Below are positions 55,757 to 63,886 of a stretch of 64,000 nucleotides of DNA, one piece after another; the stretch's first letter is position 1, and each line of letters opens with the position of its first letter. Both the position numbers and the translations under genes were made by a program. The notes below the pieces were generated by a model, which saw nothing but the letters and a program-made list of their open reading frames with translations, was not told where the DNA came from and did no database searches. Origin of the DNA: Achromobacter sp. Root83 (GTDB taxonomy: Bacteria > Pseudomonadota > Gammaproteobacteria > Burkholderiales > Burkholderiaceae_B); the NCBI RefSeq assembly GCF_001428845.1, contig NZ_LMIU01000002.1, forward strand, positions 108,796 to 172,795, read 5' to 3'.

Positions 55757-56506
55757 ATGTCGTCATCCCCCCCTCCCATTCTTTCGGCCATGCGCGCCCT
55801 CCTGGCGCGCGCCGGCGGGATGGCGGCGGCGGCTGCCCTGATGGCGGGTGTGCTGGCGCTGGCGCCCAGCGCGCCGGCGCACGCCGCCGAGACCTACCGC
55901 TACAAAGATCCTTTCGGCGTCTGGCGGGCGATGAAAGTGCCCAGTGGCTCTGGCAAGTACTACAAGCGGGCGCAGGCACGGACCGCGGTCAGCGGCGCGG
56001 GCAAGCTCTGTCTTGCCTGTGACCCCGAGCCCGGCGATGGGGCGCGGCGGGCGTCGATGGCGTCCCCGGCCCCCGCGCTGCGCTGGGGGGCGGTCAAGCC
56101 CACCACCAAGCACGACAACCTGATCGCCCGCGCCGCGCAGGATTCCGGCGTGGACCAGGCATTGCTGACGGCGATCATCGCGATCGAATCCGGCTTTCGC
56201 AGCGATGCCCGCTCGCCCAAGGGCGCGCTGGGGCTGATGCAGCTCATGCCGGCCACGGCCGCTCCGCTGCTGTCGGTGGACGACATCGAGCGCGCGCTGG
56301 TGGATCCGGCGACCAATGTGCAGGCGGGATCGCGCCATCTGCGCCGGCTGATCGACCGGTATCCTGGCCGGCTGGATCTGGCCCTGGCCGCTTACAACGC
56401 AGGCGAGGGCGCGGTGCGCAAGTACGACGCGGTGCCGCCCTATGCGGAAACCCAGGCTTATGTGAAGAATGTGACCGCCCTGTACGAGCAGTACAAGGCG
56501 CCTTGA
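55757..56506 (+). CDS. Lytic transglycosylase (SLT type)
   Basis: 249 residues from the ATG at 55757; GTG at 55715 or ATG at 55790 are alternatives. A hydrophobic signal region (MAAAAALMAGVLALAPSAPAHA) exports it. The C-terminal SLT domain shows the catalytic Glu in AIIAIESGFRSDARSPKGALGLMQLMPATA, and the LALAAYNAGEGAVRKY motif. It cuts peptidoglycan in the periplasm. A short DUF4124-like segment (YRYKDPFGVWRAMKVPS) may lie before the SLT domain. Confidence 0.88.
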   Translation: MSSSPPPILSAMRALLARAGGMAAAAALMAGVLALAPSAPAHAAETYRYKDPFGVWRAMKVPSGSGKYYKRAQARTAVSGAGKLCLACDPEPGDGARRASMASPAPALRWGAVKPTTKHDNLIARAAQDSGVDQALLTAIIAIESGFRSDARSPKGALGLMQLMPATAAPLLSVDDIERALVDPATNVQAGSRHLRRLIDRYPGRLDLALAAYNAGEGAVRKYDAVPPYAETQAYVKNVTALYEQYKAP

Positions 56507-56507
56507 A

Positions 56508-56529
56508 GGAAGCGGCCGAGAGCCGCCTC
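56508..56529. terminator. Hairpin between convergent genes
   Basis: GCGGC (56512-56516) and GCCGC (56522-56526), extended by flanking purine and pyrimidine runs, form a short stem between the transglycosylase and hemL stops. It probably helps end both transcripts. Confidence 0.4.
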
Positions 56530-56539
56530 CCTGGGCCGG

Positions 56540-57826
56540 TCAGAGCGTCGCGAAGACCTTCTCGGCGATGTCCAGCGTGGACTGGATCACGGCGTCGTCG
56601 TGCGTGGCCGAGACGAAGCCGGCCTCGAACGCGGACGGCGCGAAATGCACGCCGTGGTCCAGCATGGCATGGAAGAATCGGTTGAACGCCGCCGTATCGC
56701 AGGCCGAGACCTGGGCGAACGAGGCCGGGACCGTGTCGCTGAAGTAGATGCCGAACATGCCGCCCACCGAATCGGCCGAGAAAGCCAGGCCGGCCGCGCG
56801 GGCGCGTTCCTGCAGACCCTGAGCCAGCTTGGCGGTCTGGGCCGACAGCTTGTCGTAGAAGCCCGGCGCGGCGATCAGGCGCAGCGTGGCCAGGCCGGCG
56901 GCCACGGCCACCGGATTGCCCGACAGCGTGCCCGCCTGGTAGACGCCGCCCAGCGGGGCGATGTGCTTCATGATCTCGGCGCTGCCGCCGAAGGCGCCCA
57001 CCGGCATGCCGCCGCCGATCACCTTGGCCAGCGTGGTGATGTCCGGCTTGACGCCGGTCAGCCCCTGCACGCCCTGCGGTCCGACGCGGAAACCCGTCAT
57101 GACCTCGTCGAAAATCAGCAGCGCACCGTGCTGCGTGCAGACTTCACGCAGGCCCTCGAGAAAGCCCGGCGCCGGCTTGATCAGGTTCATGTTGCCGGCG
57201 ACCGGCTCCACGATGATGCAGGCGATGTCGGCGCCGTGCTGGATGAAGGCTTCGCGCACCGCGTCCAGGTTGTTGTATTCGAGGGTCAGCGTGTGCGACA
57301 CGAATTCCGGCGGCACGCCGGCCGAGCTGGGATTGCCGAAGGTCAGCAAACCCGAGCCGGCCTTGACCAGCAGGCTGTCCGAGTGGCCGTGATAGCAACC
57401 CTCGAACTTGACGATCTTGGCGCGGCCGGTGGCGCCGCGGGCCAGCCGGATGGCCGTCATGGTGGCTTCGGTGCCCGAGCTGACCAGGCGCACCTGCTCC
57501 AGCGACGGCAGGCGCGAGATCAGCACTTCGGCCAGTTCGATTTCCGCTTCCGTGGGGGCGCCGAAGGACAAGCCGTTGACGGCGGCTTCCTGCACCGCGC
57601 GCACGACTTCAGGGTGCGAATGGCCCAGGATGGCGGGGCCCCACGATCCCACGTAGTCGATGTACTGCTTGTCTTCCGCGTCCCACACATAGGGGCCTTG
57701 CGCGCGCTTGATGAAGCGCGGCGTGCCGCCCACGGAGCGGAAGGCGCGCACGGGCGAATTGACGCCGCCGGGGATGCTGCGGCAGGCGCGTTCGAAAAGC
57801 TGAGCGTTACGGGACATGGCGTTCAA
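56540..57826 (-). CDS. hemL: Glutamate-1-semialdehyde 2,1-aminomutase
   Basis: 428 residues. A PLP enzyme that makes 5-aminolevulinate for haem synthesis from glutamate-1-semialdehyde. [14 protein letters not shown] at the N-terminus, [12 protein letters not shown], and the PLP lysine in [18 protein letters not shown] (about residue 268) are visible. It follows thiE with a four-base overlap, consistent with a thiD-thiE-hemL transcript. Confidence 0.95.
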   Translation of the reverse strand: MNAMSRNAQLFERACRSIPGGVNSPVRAFRSVGGTPRFIKRAQGPYVWDAEDKQYIDYVGSWGPAILGHSHPEVVRAVQEAAVNGLSFGAPTEAEIELAEVLISRLPSLEQVRLVSSGTEATMTAIRLARGATGRAKIVKFEGCYHGHSDSLLVKAGSGLLTFGNPSSAGVPPEFVSHTLTLEYNNLDAVREAFIQHGADIACIIVEPVAGNMNLIKPAPGFLEGLREVCTQHGALLIFDEVMTGFRVGPQGVQGLTGVKPDITTLAKVIGGGMPVGAFGGSAEIMKHIAPLGGVYQAGTLSGNPVAVAAGLATLRLIAAPGFYDKLSAQTAKLAQGLQERARAAGLAFSADSVGGMFGIYFSDTVPASFAQVSACDTAAFNRFFHAMLDHGVHFAPSAFEAGFVSATHDDAVIQSTLDIAEKVFATL

Positions 57827-58488
57827 GGCTTGCGGTTGGGGTTGGCGGAATAGGGCGCGGAGCAGGCCGCGGCGGCGGCCCGGATGCTGGGCGCTTCGAA
57901 GAGGCCGGTGATGACGGCGATGGAGTCGGCTCCTGCCTGGGCCACCAGCGGGGCATTGCCGGGCGTGATGCCGCCGATGGCGACCACCGCGGGCCGGGGG
58001 GCGTCACGGTCTTCCACCAGGCGGCGGGCTTCGGTCAGGACGGACAGCGGCGCGCGCACGGTGTCGGGCTTCACGGTGGACGCGAACATGGCGCCGAAGG
58101 CGATGTAGTCGGCGCCCGCGTCCAGCAGTTCACGCGCCCGGTTCAGGTCGTCGTAGCTGGATCCGCCCAGGATCAGGTCGGGGCCGGTTTCCTTGCGGAT
58201 TCGCGCCAGGCTGTCGTCGTCGCGGCCCACATGCGCGCCGTCGGCGCCCACGTCCAGCGCCAGGCGCCAGTCGTCATTGATCAGGAACACCACGCCCAGT
58301 TCGCGGCACAGCGGCGCCAGCGCGCGGGCCTGCGCGGCGCGCAGGGCATCGGGCACGTTCTTGCGGCGCAGTTGCAGCGCCCGCATGCCGCCTTCGGCGG
58401 CCTGGCGCACCGCCTGGAGCAGGCGATCGGTATCGTCCCATTCGGGGGTGACGCCATACAGGCCGGCGGGAAAACGCAGCGGCTTCAT
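57823..58488 (-). CDS. thiE: Thiamine-phosphate synthase
   Basis: 221 residues from the ATG at 58488, which overlaps the thiD stop. ThiE joins HMP-pyrophosphate and thiazole phosphate. [11 protein letters not shown], the [22 protein letters not shown] block and the [10 protein letters not shown] phosphate-binding loop are typical of the TIM-barrel enzyme. It lies between thiD and hemL. Confidence 0.92.
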   Translation of the reverse strand: MKPLRFPAGLYGVTPEWDDTDRLLQAVRQAAEGGMRALQLRRKNVPDALRAAQARALAPLCRELGVVFLINDDWRLALDVGADGAHVGRDDDSLARIRKETGPDLILGGSSYDDLNRARELLDAGADYIAFGAMFASTVKPDTVRAPLSVLTEARRLVEDRDAPRPAVVAIGGITPGNAPLVAQAGADSIAVITGLFEAPSIRAAAAACSAPYSANPNRKP

Positions 58489-59294
58489 TGCGGCACGATC
58501 CGGTTGGGAATGCGCCGGCCCATGCCCGGCAGGAAGCTGGCGGCGACGGACGCGTCCGCGTGCGCCAGGCCCAGTCGAACGGCCTCGGGCATTTCCAGCC
58601 CGCGCGCCAGATGGGCGGTGATGGCGGTGGCGGCCAGGCCGCCGGCGTCGCCGTTGCGGTCCGGGGGCGCCTGCCACGGCCAGGTGTGCGTCTGGCCGCC
58701 GGGTCCCAGCAGCACATTGGCGAAATGGCCAGGCCGCTGGGGGCTGCCCAGCACCAGGACCCACTCGGCGCCCGCCGCCACCAGGGCATGCATGGGCGAC
58801 GGTGCGTCCCCGATATCGATGTCGCCGTCGGCGTGCCACTGCGCCAGGCGCAGGTGCTCGATCACCAGCAGATCGGTCTGCGGCAGCACGAGCTCGAGCG
58901 TGGCGGCCAGCAGGTCGTCGGCCTCGTCCTCGTCGGCGGCGTCGGCCGGCATCTGGGCGCGCTGGCCCAGGTGCAGCACCAGCGGCACCTGGCTGTAGTC
59001 GGCGGCGACCTGCGCCGTAACGCTTGCCGTTTCCGCGGTGTATAGTCCGCCCACCTTGATGGCCTGCACGGACATGTCTTCGAGCAGGCAGCGCGCCTGG
59101 TCGTCCAGCAGGTCAGGCGAAACGGGGTGGATTTCTTCGATGCCGGCGGTGTCCTGCACGGTCAGCGCGGTAACGGCCGCCAGGCCATGACAGCCCAGGC
59201 GGGCGCACGTGACGGCGTCCGCGGGCAGGCCGTCCGAGCCCGAGGGATCGAGCGGACCGAAGACCAAAACGAGAGGGGGAGTAACGGGGGCCAC
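58485..59294 (-). CDS. thiD: Hydroxymethylpyrimidine/phosphomethylpyrimidine kinase (ThiD-like)
   Basis: 269 residues. The ribokinase-type start (VFGPLDPSGSDGLPAD) and VTALTVQDTAG match ThiD, which phosphorylates HMP twice in thiamine synthesis. The late GTGC motif of typical ThiD, which carries the anion hole and a catalytic Cys, is replaced by DAGGLAATAI. The enzyme may therefore be weaker or different in detail. It is translationally coupled to thiE. Confidence 0.8.
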   Translation of the reverse strand: MAPVTPPLVLVFGPLDPSGSDGLPADAVTCARLGCHGLAAVTALTVQDTAGIEEIHPVSPDLLDDQARCLLEDMSVQAIKVGGLYTAETASVTAQVAADYSQVPLVLHLGQRAQMPADAADEDEADDLLAATLELVLPQTDLLVIEHLRLAQWHADGDIDIGDAPSPMHALVAAGAEWVLVLGSPQRPGHFANVLLGPGGQTHTWPWQAPPDRNGDAGGLAATAITAHLARGLEMPEAVRLGLAHADASVAASFLPGMGRRIPNRIVPQ

Positions 59295-59448
59295 TTGACT
59301 GCGCTTGAGTGGAGGTTCCCGGACTCATTTGGGATGAATCAGGGGAACCCCTATTGGGTTTCGGTAAGATTGTCCCCATTCTAATGGAAGCCCCCCACCT
59401 TTGCCCCGCCGCGGGGACTCCGGTGGGGAATTGATGTAAGAGAGAACT

Positions 59449-59613
59449 ATGCGTACTTGGATGTGTCTTATTTGTGGCTGGGTCTATGACGAAGAGGCCG
59501 GCCTGCCCGACGAAGGCATCGCGCCCGGCACCCGCTGGGAAGACGTGCCGCCGAACTGGGTCTGTCCTGAATGCGGCGCCCGCAAAGAGGACTTCGAACT
59601 GATGGAAATCTGA
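59449..59613 (+). CDS. Rubredoxin
   Basis: 54 residues. Two CxxCG-type knuckles are present: CLICG near the N-terminus and CPECG near the C-terminus, with WVYDEEAG and the usual aromatic residues between them. This is a single-iron electron carrier. It is preceded by AGAGAGAAC and lies divergent from thiD. A typical short rubredoxin of this length commonly lies upstream of yqgE in relatives. Confidence 0.93.
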   Translation: MRTWMCLICGWVYDEEAGLPDEGIAPGTRWEDVPPNWVCPECGARKEDFELMEI

Positions 59614-59652
59614 AGCACCCGTACCGCCGACATATTCCGCCAGGGCTCGTAA

Positions 59653-59670
59653 GATGGGGCATGCCCCATC
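59653..59670. promoter_or_regulatory. 18-bp perfect palindrome flanked by direct repeats
   Basis: GATGGGGCATGCCCCATC is a perfect palindrome. CTCGTAA lies at 59646-59652 immediately before it and again at 59672-59678 just after. It sits between rubredoxin and yqgE and could be an operator or hairpin. There is no T tract. Confidence 0.45.
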
Positions 59671-59762
59671 CCTCGTAACCGTCGGACTGCCGCCAGGCAT
59701 GACGAACCGCGTTCGCGCGATCTCCCCAACGGTTCTTTCAGATTACCCATGAAGGGGTTGCC

Positions 59763-60350
59763 ATGACGGAAAAACACCACGAAGACGCCACGACGCAGGC
59801 GGCCAACTTCGCCAATCAGTTCCTCATCGCCATGCCGGGCATGGTGGAAGGAAGCCTGGCGGGGTCCGTCATCTATGTGTGCGAGCACACCGAACGCGGC
59901 GCGCTGGGCCTGGTCATCAACCGGCCCACCGACCTGACGCTGGGCACGCTGTTCGAGCGCATCGATCTGACGCTGGAGATCGGGCCCGTCAAGGATACCT
60001 ACGTCTTTTTCGGCGGTCCGGTACAGACCGACCGGGGTTTCGTTTTGCACGCGCCGGCCGGCGACTACAGCTCCAGCATCAAGATGGGCGGCATGGCGCT
60101 GACGACCTCGCGCGACGTGCTGCAGGCCGTGGCCGACGGCAACGGGCCTGCCCGCCTGCTGGTCACGCTGGGCTATGCCGGCTGGGGCGCGGGCCAACTC
60201 GAAAGCGAGATGGGCCAGAATGCCTGGCTTAGCGTCGGCGCCAACGACGACATCATTTTCGACGTCCCCCCTGAAGACCGCTACCCCGCCGCGCTCAAGC
60301 TGCTGGGCATCGATCCGGTGATGCTGGCCGGCGGTGCGGGCCATGCCTGA
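59763..60350 (+). CDS. yqgE: YqgE/AlgH family protein (UPF0301)
   Basis: 195 residues. FLIAMPGMVEGSLAGSVIYVCEHTERGALGLVINRP is the diagnostic start, and VFFGGPVQTDRGFVLH and GYAGWGAGQLESEM are also conserved. The fold is known, but the function is unclear; in Pseudomonas the homologue AlgH influences alginate genes. The stop overlaps ruvX, the usual proteobacterial neighbour. Confidence 0.93.
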   Translation: MTEKHHEDATTQAANFANQFLIAMPGMVEGSLAGSVIYVCEHTERGALGLVINRPTDLTLGTLFERIDLTLEIGPVKDTYVFFGGPVQTDRGFVLHAPAGDYSSSIKMGGMALTTSRDVLQAVADGNGPARLLVTLGYAGWGAGQLESEMGQNAWLSVGANDDIIFDVPPEDRYPAALKLLGIDPVMLAGGAGHA

Positions 60351-60744
60351 AGAAACGCTGCTCGCCTTCGATTTCGGCGAGAAGAAAATCGGCATTGCCA
60401 TCGGCAACACGCTGACGCGCCAGGCGCGTCCCCTGGAAATCATTTTCAGCGAGATCCGCGACGCGCGCTTCGGCCGCATCGCGGCGCTCCTTCAGGAATG
60501 GCAGCCCCACCGTGTGGTGGTGGGGCTGGCGCTCGACGCCGATGGTGGCGAACAGCCCGCCACCGCGCGTTGCCGGCGCTTCGCCAATCAGCTCCATGGC
60601 CGTTTCGGTGTCGCCGTCGAACTCGTCGACGAGCGCGGCTCCAGCATGGAGGCGCAACGCCTCCTGGGCACCCATGCCGCGGACGACGCGATGGCCGCGG
60701 CTGTTATCCTGCAACGCTATCTGGATACCTTGCCCGCGTCCTGA
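60343..60744 (+). CDS. ruvX: Putative pre-16S rRNA nuclease / Holliday junction resolvase-like YqgF
   Basis: 133 residues from the ATG at 60343 that overlaps yqgE; a GTG at 60334 would add three residues. LAFDFGEKKIGIAIGN carries the first catalytic Asp, VVGLALDADG is the next motif, and VELVDERGSS gives the Asp-Glu-Arg motif. YqgF trims 16S rRNA precursors in E. coli. Confidence 0.93.
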   Translation: MPEETLLAFDFGEKKIGIAIGNTLTRQARPLEIIFSEIRDARFGRIAALLQEWQPHRVVVGLALDADGGEQPATARCRRFANQLHGRFGVAVELVDERGSSMEAQRLLGTHAADDAMAAAVILQRYLDTLPAS

Positions 60745-60763
60745 TGGCGCGGCCTGTCTGCCC

Positions 60764-61684
60764 ATGCTCAATCCGCAACTCGACCGCCGCGGCGAACTCA
60801 TTCATCTGCTGACAACGGAAGGGCTGCCCCGGCGCCATGTCGAGCGTCTGCTGGACGTGGCGCGCGCCGACGCGGCGGCCGGTGGCGCGCGGCCCGAAGC
60901 GGCTCCGGAGCTGCCGGTCTTTCTTTGCCTGCCCGGCGATGCGTCCGAGGACCGTGACGCCTTTGCCGCCGCGGCTGCCCGCCTGGGCATGCTGCCGGTG
61001 CCGCTGGACCCGCAGGCCGGCGGCGCCCTTGCCGAGACCGTCCGCGCGCTGGCGCCGGGCCTGCTGGTGCTGCGTCACAACCAGAGCGGCGCGGCCCATT
61101 GCGCGGCGGCCCACGCGGCGCCGGGCCTGCGCATTGTCAACGCGGGCGACGGCCGGCACGCCGATCCTCTGCCCGCCTTGGCGCTGGTGCAGGCCATCCT
61201 CGAGACCAAGCCCGATCTGACCAGCCTGGTCGTGACGCTGGTGGGCGACGTTCTTCATTCGCGGCTGGCGCGCTCCTTCATCCACCTGCTCACCACCCTG
61301 GGCGTGCCCGAGGTGCGCGTGGCGGCGCCGCGCACGCTTGTGCCCGACGGCCTGCCGCAATTGGGCGCGCGCGCATGCGCCACCCTGGAAGAAGGATTGC
61401 GCAACGCCGAAGTCATCGTCGTGCTGCCGCTCGGGGTGGAACGAATCAGCGGCGCGCAGTTGCCGTCGGCGCGGGAATACGCCTGCACGCACGGGCTGAC
61501 GCCCGCGGCCCTTGCCTGGGCCAATCCCGATGCCCTGCTGCTGCCTGCCTCCCGGCTTGCGCCCGGCGTGGAGGTGGACGGCGACATCGCGGCAAGCCTG
61601 GCGCCGCTCGAGACGCGCCTGGCCGATCTTGAACAGCATGTGCGCCTGGCCGCCCTGCGCGTGCTGGCCGGAGATTCCCCATGA
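60764..61684 (+). CDS. Degenerate aspartate carbamoyltransferase (PyrB-like)
   Basis: 306 residues beginning MLNPQLDRRGELIHLLTTEGLPR, the normal start of betaproteobacterial PyrB. Later parts (AGDGRHA, VGDVLHSRLARSFIHLLTTLGVPEVR, PRTLVP) also align with ATCase. The carbamoyl-phosphate loop STRTR is missing (residues 59-64 read DASEDR), HPTQ is DPLP, and the HPGPMNRG loop is changed. It therefore looks like an inactive or repurposed relative. It overlaps pyrC' by four bases. Confidence 0.82.
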   Translation: MLNPQLDRRGELIHLLTTEGLPRRHVERLLDVARADAAAGGARPEAAPELPVFLCLPGDASEDRDAFAAAAARLGMLPVPLDPQAGGALAETVRALAPGLLVLRHNQSGAAHCAAAHAAPGLRIVNAGDGRHADPLPALALVQAILETKPDLTSLVVTLVGDVLHSRLARSFIHLLTTLGVPEVRVAAPRTLVPDGLPQLGARACATLEEGLRNAEVIVVLPLGVERISGAQLPSAREYACTHGLTPAALAWANPDALLLPASRLAPGVEVDGDIAASLAPLETRLADLEQHVRLAALRVLAGDSP

Positions 61685-62970
61685 GGCTGCATATCGCCAA
61701 TGGCCGGCTGATCGACCCCGCGCATGCGGTGGACGGGCGGCATGACCTCTACATCGCGCAGGGCCGTGTCGTCGCCGTCGGCGCCGCGCCCGACGGTTTT
61801 CAGGCCGACCGCCACCTGGACGCCAGCGGGCTGGCGGTGCTGCCGGGCCTGGTCGATCTGTCCGCGCGGGTGTCACAACCCGGCGGCGCGGCATTCGCGC
61901 CGGCCGAACTGCGCGCCGCGCTGGCGGGCGGCGTGACCCGGCTGGTGCTGCCGCCCCATCCGGACGCTCCGCCGGACGAACCGGGCAAAGTGGAAGCGCT
62001 GATGCGCCATGCCCAGGCCGGACAGTGCATGGTCCATCCGCTGGGCGCGATGACCGTGGCGCTGGCGGGCGACACGTTGACCGAAATGGCGTTGCTGTCG
62101 CAGGCGGGCTGCATCGCCTTCTCGCAGGGCGAATCAGGCATTGCCGACACGCGGGTGCTGTGGGGCGCGTTGCGCTACGCAAGCGGGCTGGGCCATACGC
62201 TGTGGCTGCGGCCGCAAGACCCCTGGCTCGCGCGGGGCGCGTCGGCCGCCAGCGGCGCCTACGCGGAACGCCTGGGTCTGGAAGGGCTGCCCGCGCAGGC
62301 GGAGACAGTGGCGCTGCATACGATCTTCGAATTGCAGCGCGCCACCGGCGCCCGCGTGCACCTCACGCGGCTATCGACCGCGCCGGGCCTGGACTTGCTG
62401 CGCGCCGCCAAGCGCGAAGGCCTGCCGGTCACCGCCGACGTGTCGGCCAACAGCCTGCACCTGACCGATGTGGACATCGGCTTCTTCGACACGAACTACC
62501 GCCTGAGCCCGCCCTTGCGCGGCCAGCGCGACCGCGACGCCATTCAAGCGGCCCTGGCCGATGGCGTGGCCGATGCCCTGTGCTCCGATCACACCGCCGT
62601 CGACAACCGCGGCAAGGCCGAGCCGTTTCCGGTCTCCGCGCCCGGCGCCACGGGGCTGGAGCTGCTGCTGTCCCTGACCTTGAAGTGGGCGCGCGACAGC
62701 CGCCGCCCGCTGGCCGAGGCGCTCGCGCGCGTGACCTCGGGTCCAGCCGCCGTGCTGGACAAGATCGCGCCGTCCGCCACGCCTGCCGGACATCTGGGTG
62801 TGGGCGCGCCCGCCGACCTTTGCCTGGCGGATCTGGACGCCGAATGGATCGTGACGCCCGCGGCCTTGCAGAGCCGGGGCGCCCACACCCCTTTCGCGGG
62901 TATGATGCTGCCCGGTCGAGTGCGCGCCACCGTGGTTGGTGGCCAACTGGCCTGGGAGACTCCAGTTTGA
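61681..62970 (+). CDS. pyrC: Dihydroorotase-like protein PyrC' without the HxH metal site
   Basis: 429 residues, an amidohydrolase-fold protein of dihydroorotase type (LPGLVDL near residue 60, CSDHTAVDN near the end). The DLHVHLREPG metal-binding motif is replaced by DLSARVSQPGG, so zinc ligands are absent at Ser61 and Arg63. This is the pattern of PyrC', a catalytically inactive partner of ATCase in Pseudomonas. Here its PyrB partner is also degenerate. The next gene overlaps its stop by four bases. Confidence 0.85.
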   Translation: MRLHIANGRLIDPAHAVDGRHDLYIAQGRVVAVGAAPDGFQADRHLDASGLAVLPGLVDLSARVSQPGGAAFAPAELRAALAGGVTRLVLPPHPDAPPDEPGKVEALMRHAQAGQCMVHPLGAMTVALAGDTLTEMALLSQAGCIAFSQGESGIADTRVLWGALRYASGLGHTLWLRPQDPWLARGASAASGAYAERLGLEGLPAQAETVALHTIFELQRATGARVHLTRLSTAPGLDLLRAAKREGLPVTADVSANSLHLTDVDIGFFDTNYRLSPPLRGQRDRDAIQAALADGVADALCSDHTAVDNRGKAEPFPVSAPGATGLELLLSLTLKWARDSRRPLAEALARVTSGPAAVLDKIAPSATPAGHLGVGAPADLCLADLDAEWIVTPAALQSRGAHTPFAGMMLPGRVRATVVGGQLAWETPV

Positions 62971-63707
62971 AGCTGCTGCGCTTTGTCCTACGCCTGAGCC
63001 TTGTCCTGCCTCTGATCGTCTTCGGCCTGTTCTGTGTCGGCCTGGTATATCCCCTGTTGCGCCCCGCCGCGCGCGCCTGGCTGAACCGCGGCTGGTCGCG
63101 CTGCCTGATGGCGGCCTGTGGCCTGCGCGTCACCTCCAAGGGCCAGCCGCGCTTGAAGGGCCCGGTGCTGCTGGTGGCGAACCACGTCTCCTGGATCGAC
63201 ATTTTCGTGCTGAATTCGGCGCGCGCCACGTCGTTCGTCGCCAAGAGCGAAATCCGCGCCTGGCCCGTCATCGGCTGGCTGGTGGCGGGCGCCGGCACGC
63301 TGTTCATCGAACGCGGCCAGCGCCACGCGGTCCACGCGATGGGCGAGTCGATGCAAACCCGCTTCAAACAGGGCGACGCCGTCGGCCTGTTCCCCGAAGG
63401 CACGACGACCGAAGGCTTCGCGCTCCTGCCTTTCCACGCCAGCCTGTTCGAACCGGCCCGCGCGGCCGCCGTCGAGATCCAGCCCGTGGCCTTACGTTTT
63501 CTTCAACACGGCGAGCGCAGCGGCTATGCGGCGTTCGTGGGGGAGGAGTCGCTGGTGGCTAATCTTTGGCGGGTGCTGGGGGTGACGGGATTGGCGGTCG
63601 AGGTGGTGTTCTTGCCGCCGTTGGAAGCTCGGCATCCGGATGGGAGTCTGCCTACTCGGCTGGAGTTGTCTCATCAGGCTCGGGATGCGATTTTGGGGGT
63701 GCTTTGA
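62967..63707 (+). CDS. plsC: 1-acyl-sn-glycerol-3-phosphate acyltransferase
   Basis: 246 residues starting with TTG, which overlaps the PyrC' stop. An N-terminal membrane helix (about 5-28) is followed by the acyltransferase motifs NHVSWID (HxxxxD) and FPEGTTTEG. It makes phosphatidic acid from lysophosphatidate at the inner membrane. The start is chosen because the frame is open further upstream only inside pyrC'. Confidence 0.9.
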   Translation: MKLLRFVLRLSLVLPLIVFGLFCVGLVYPLLRPAARAWLNRGWSRCLMAACGLRVTSKGQPRLKGPVLLVANHVSWIDIFVLNSARATSFVAKSEIRAWPVIGWLVAGAGTLFIERGQRHAVHAMGESMQTRFKQGDAVGLFPEGTTTEGFALLPFHASLFEPARAAAVEIQPVALRFLQHGERSGYAAFVGEESLVANLWRVLGVTGLAVEVVFLPPLEARHPDGSLPTRLELSHQARDAILGVL

Positions 63708-63728
63708 GGGGGTGGGGTTTGGAACTGG

Positions 63729-63847
63729 GTAGGTGTCAGTTCAGATCTTCGTAGGTGCTGGTTCAGGTCTTCGTAGGTGCTGGTTCAGGTCTTCTCAGGT
63801 GCCGGTTTCGATCTCGTAGGCGCCGTTTCAGATCTTCGTAGGTCGCC
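63729..63847. repeat. Five tandem ~22-bp repeats
   Basis: Units close to GTAGGTGCTGGTTCAGGTCTTC occur at 63729-63750, 63751-63772, 63773-63794, 63795-63815 (21 bases, diverged) and 63816-63837, with a partial sixth unit to about 63847. Units two and three are identical. They lie between plsC and the insertion sequence end. Confidence 0.8.
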
Positions 63848-63886
63848 CGGCGGCGCGGTCGCCGTGGCTGCGAGCGCCCACGATTG

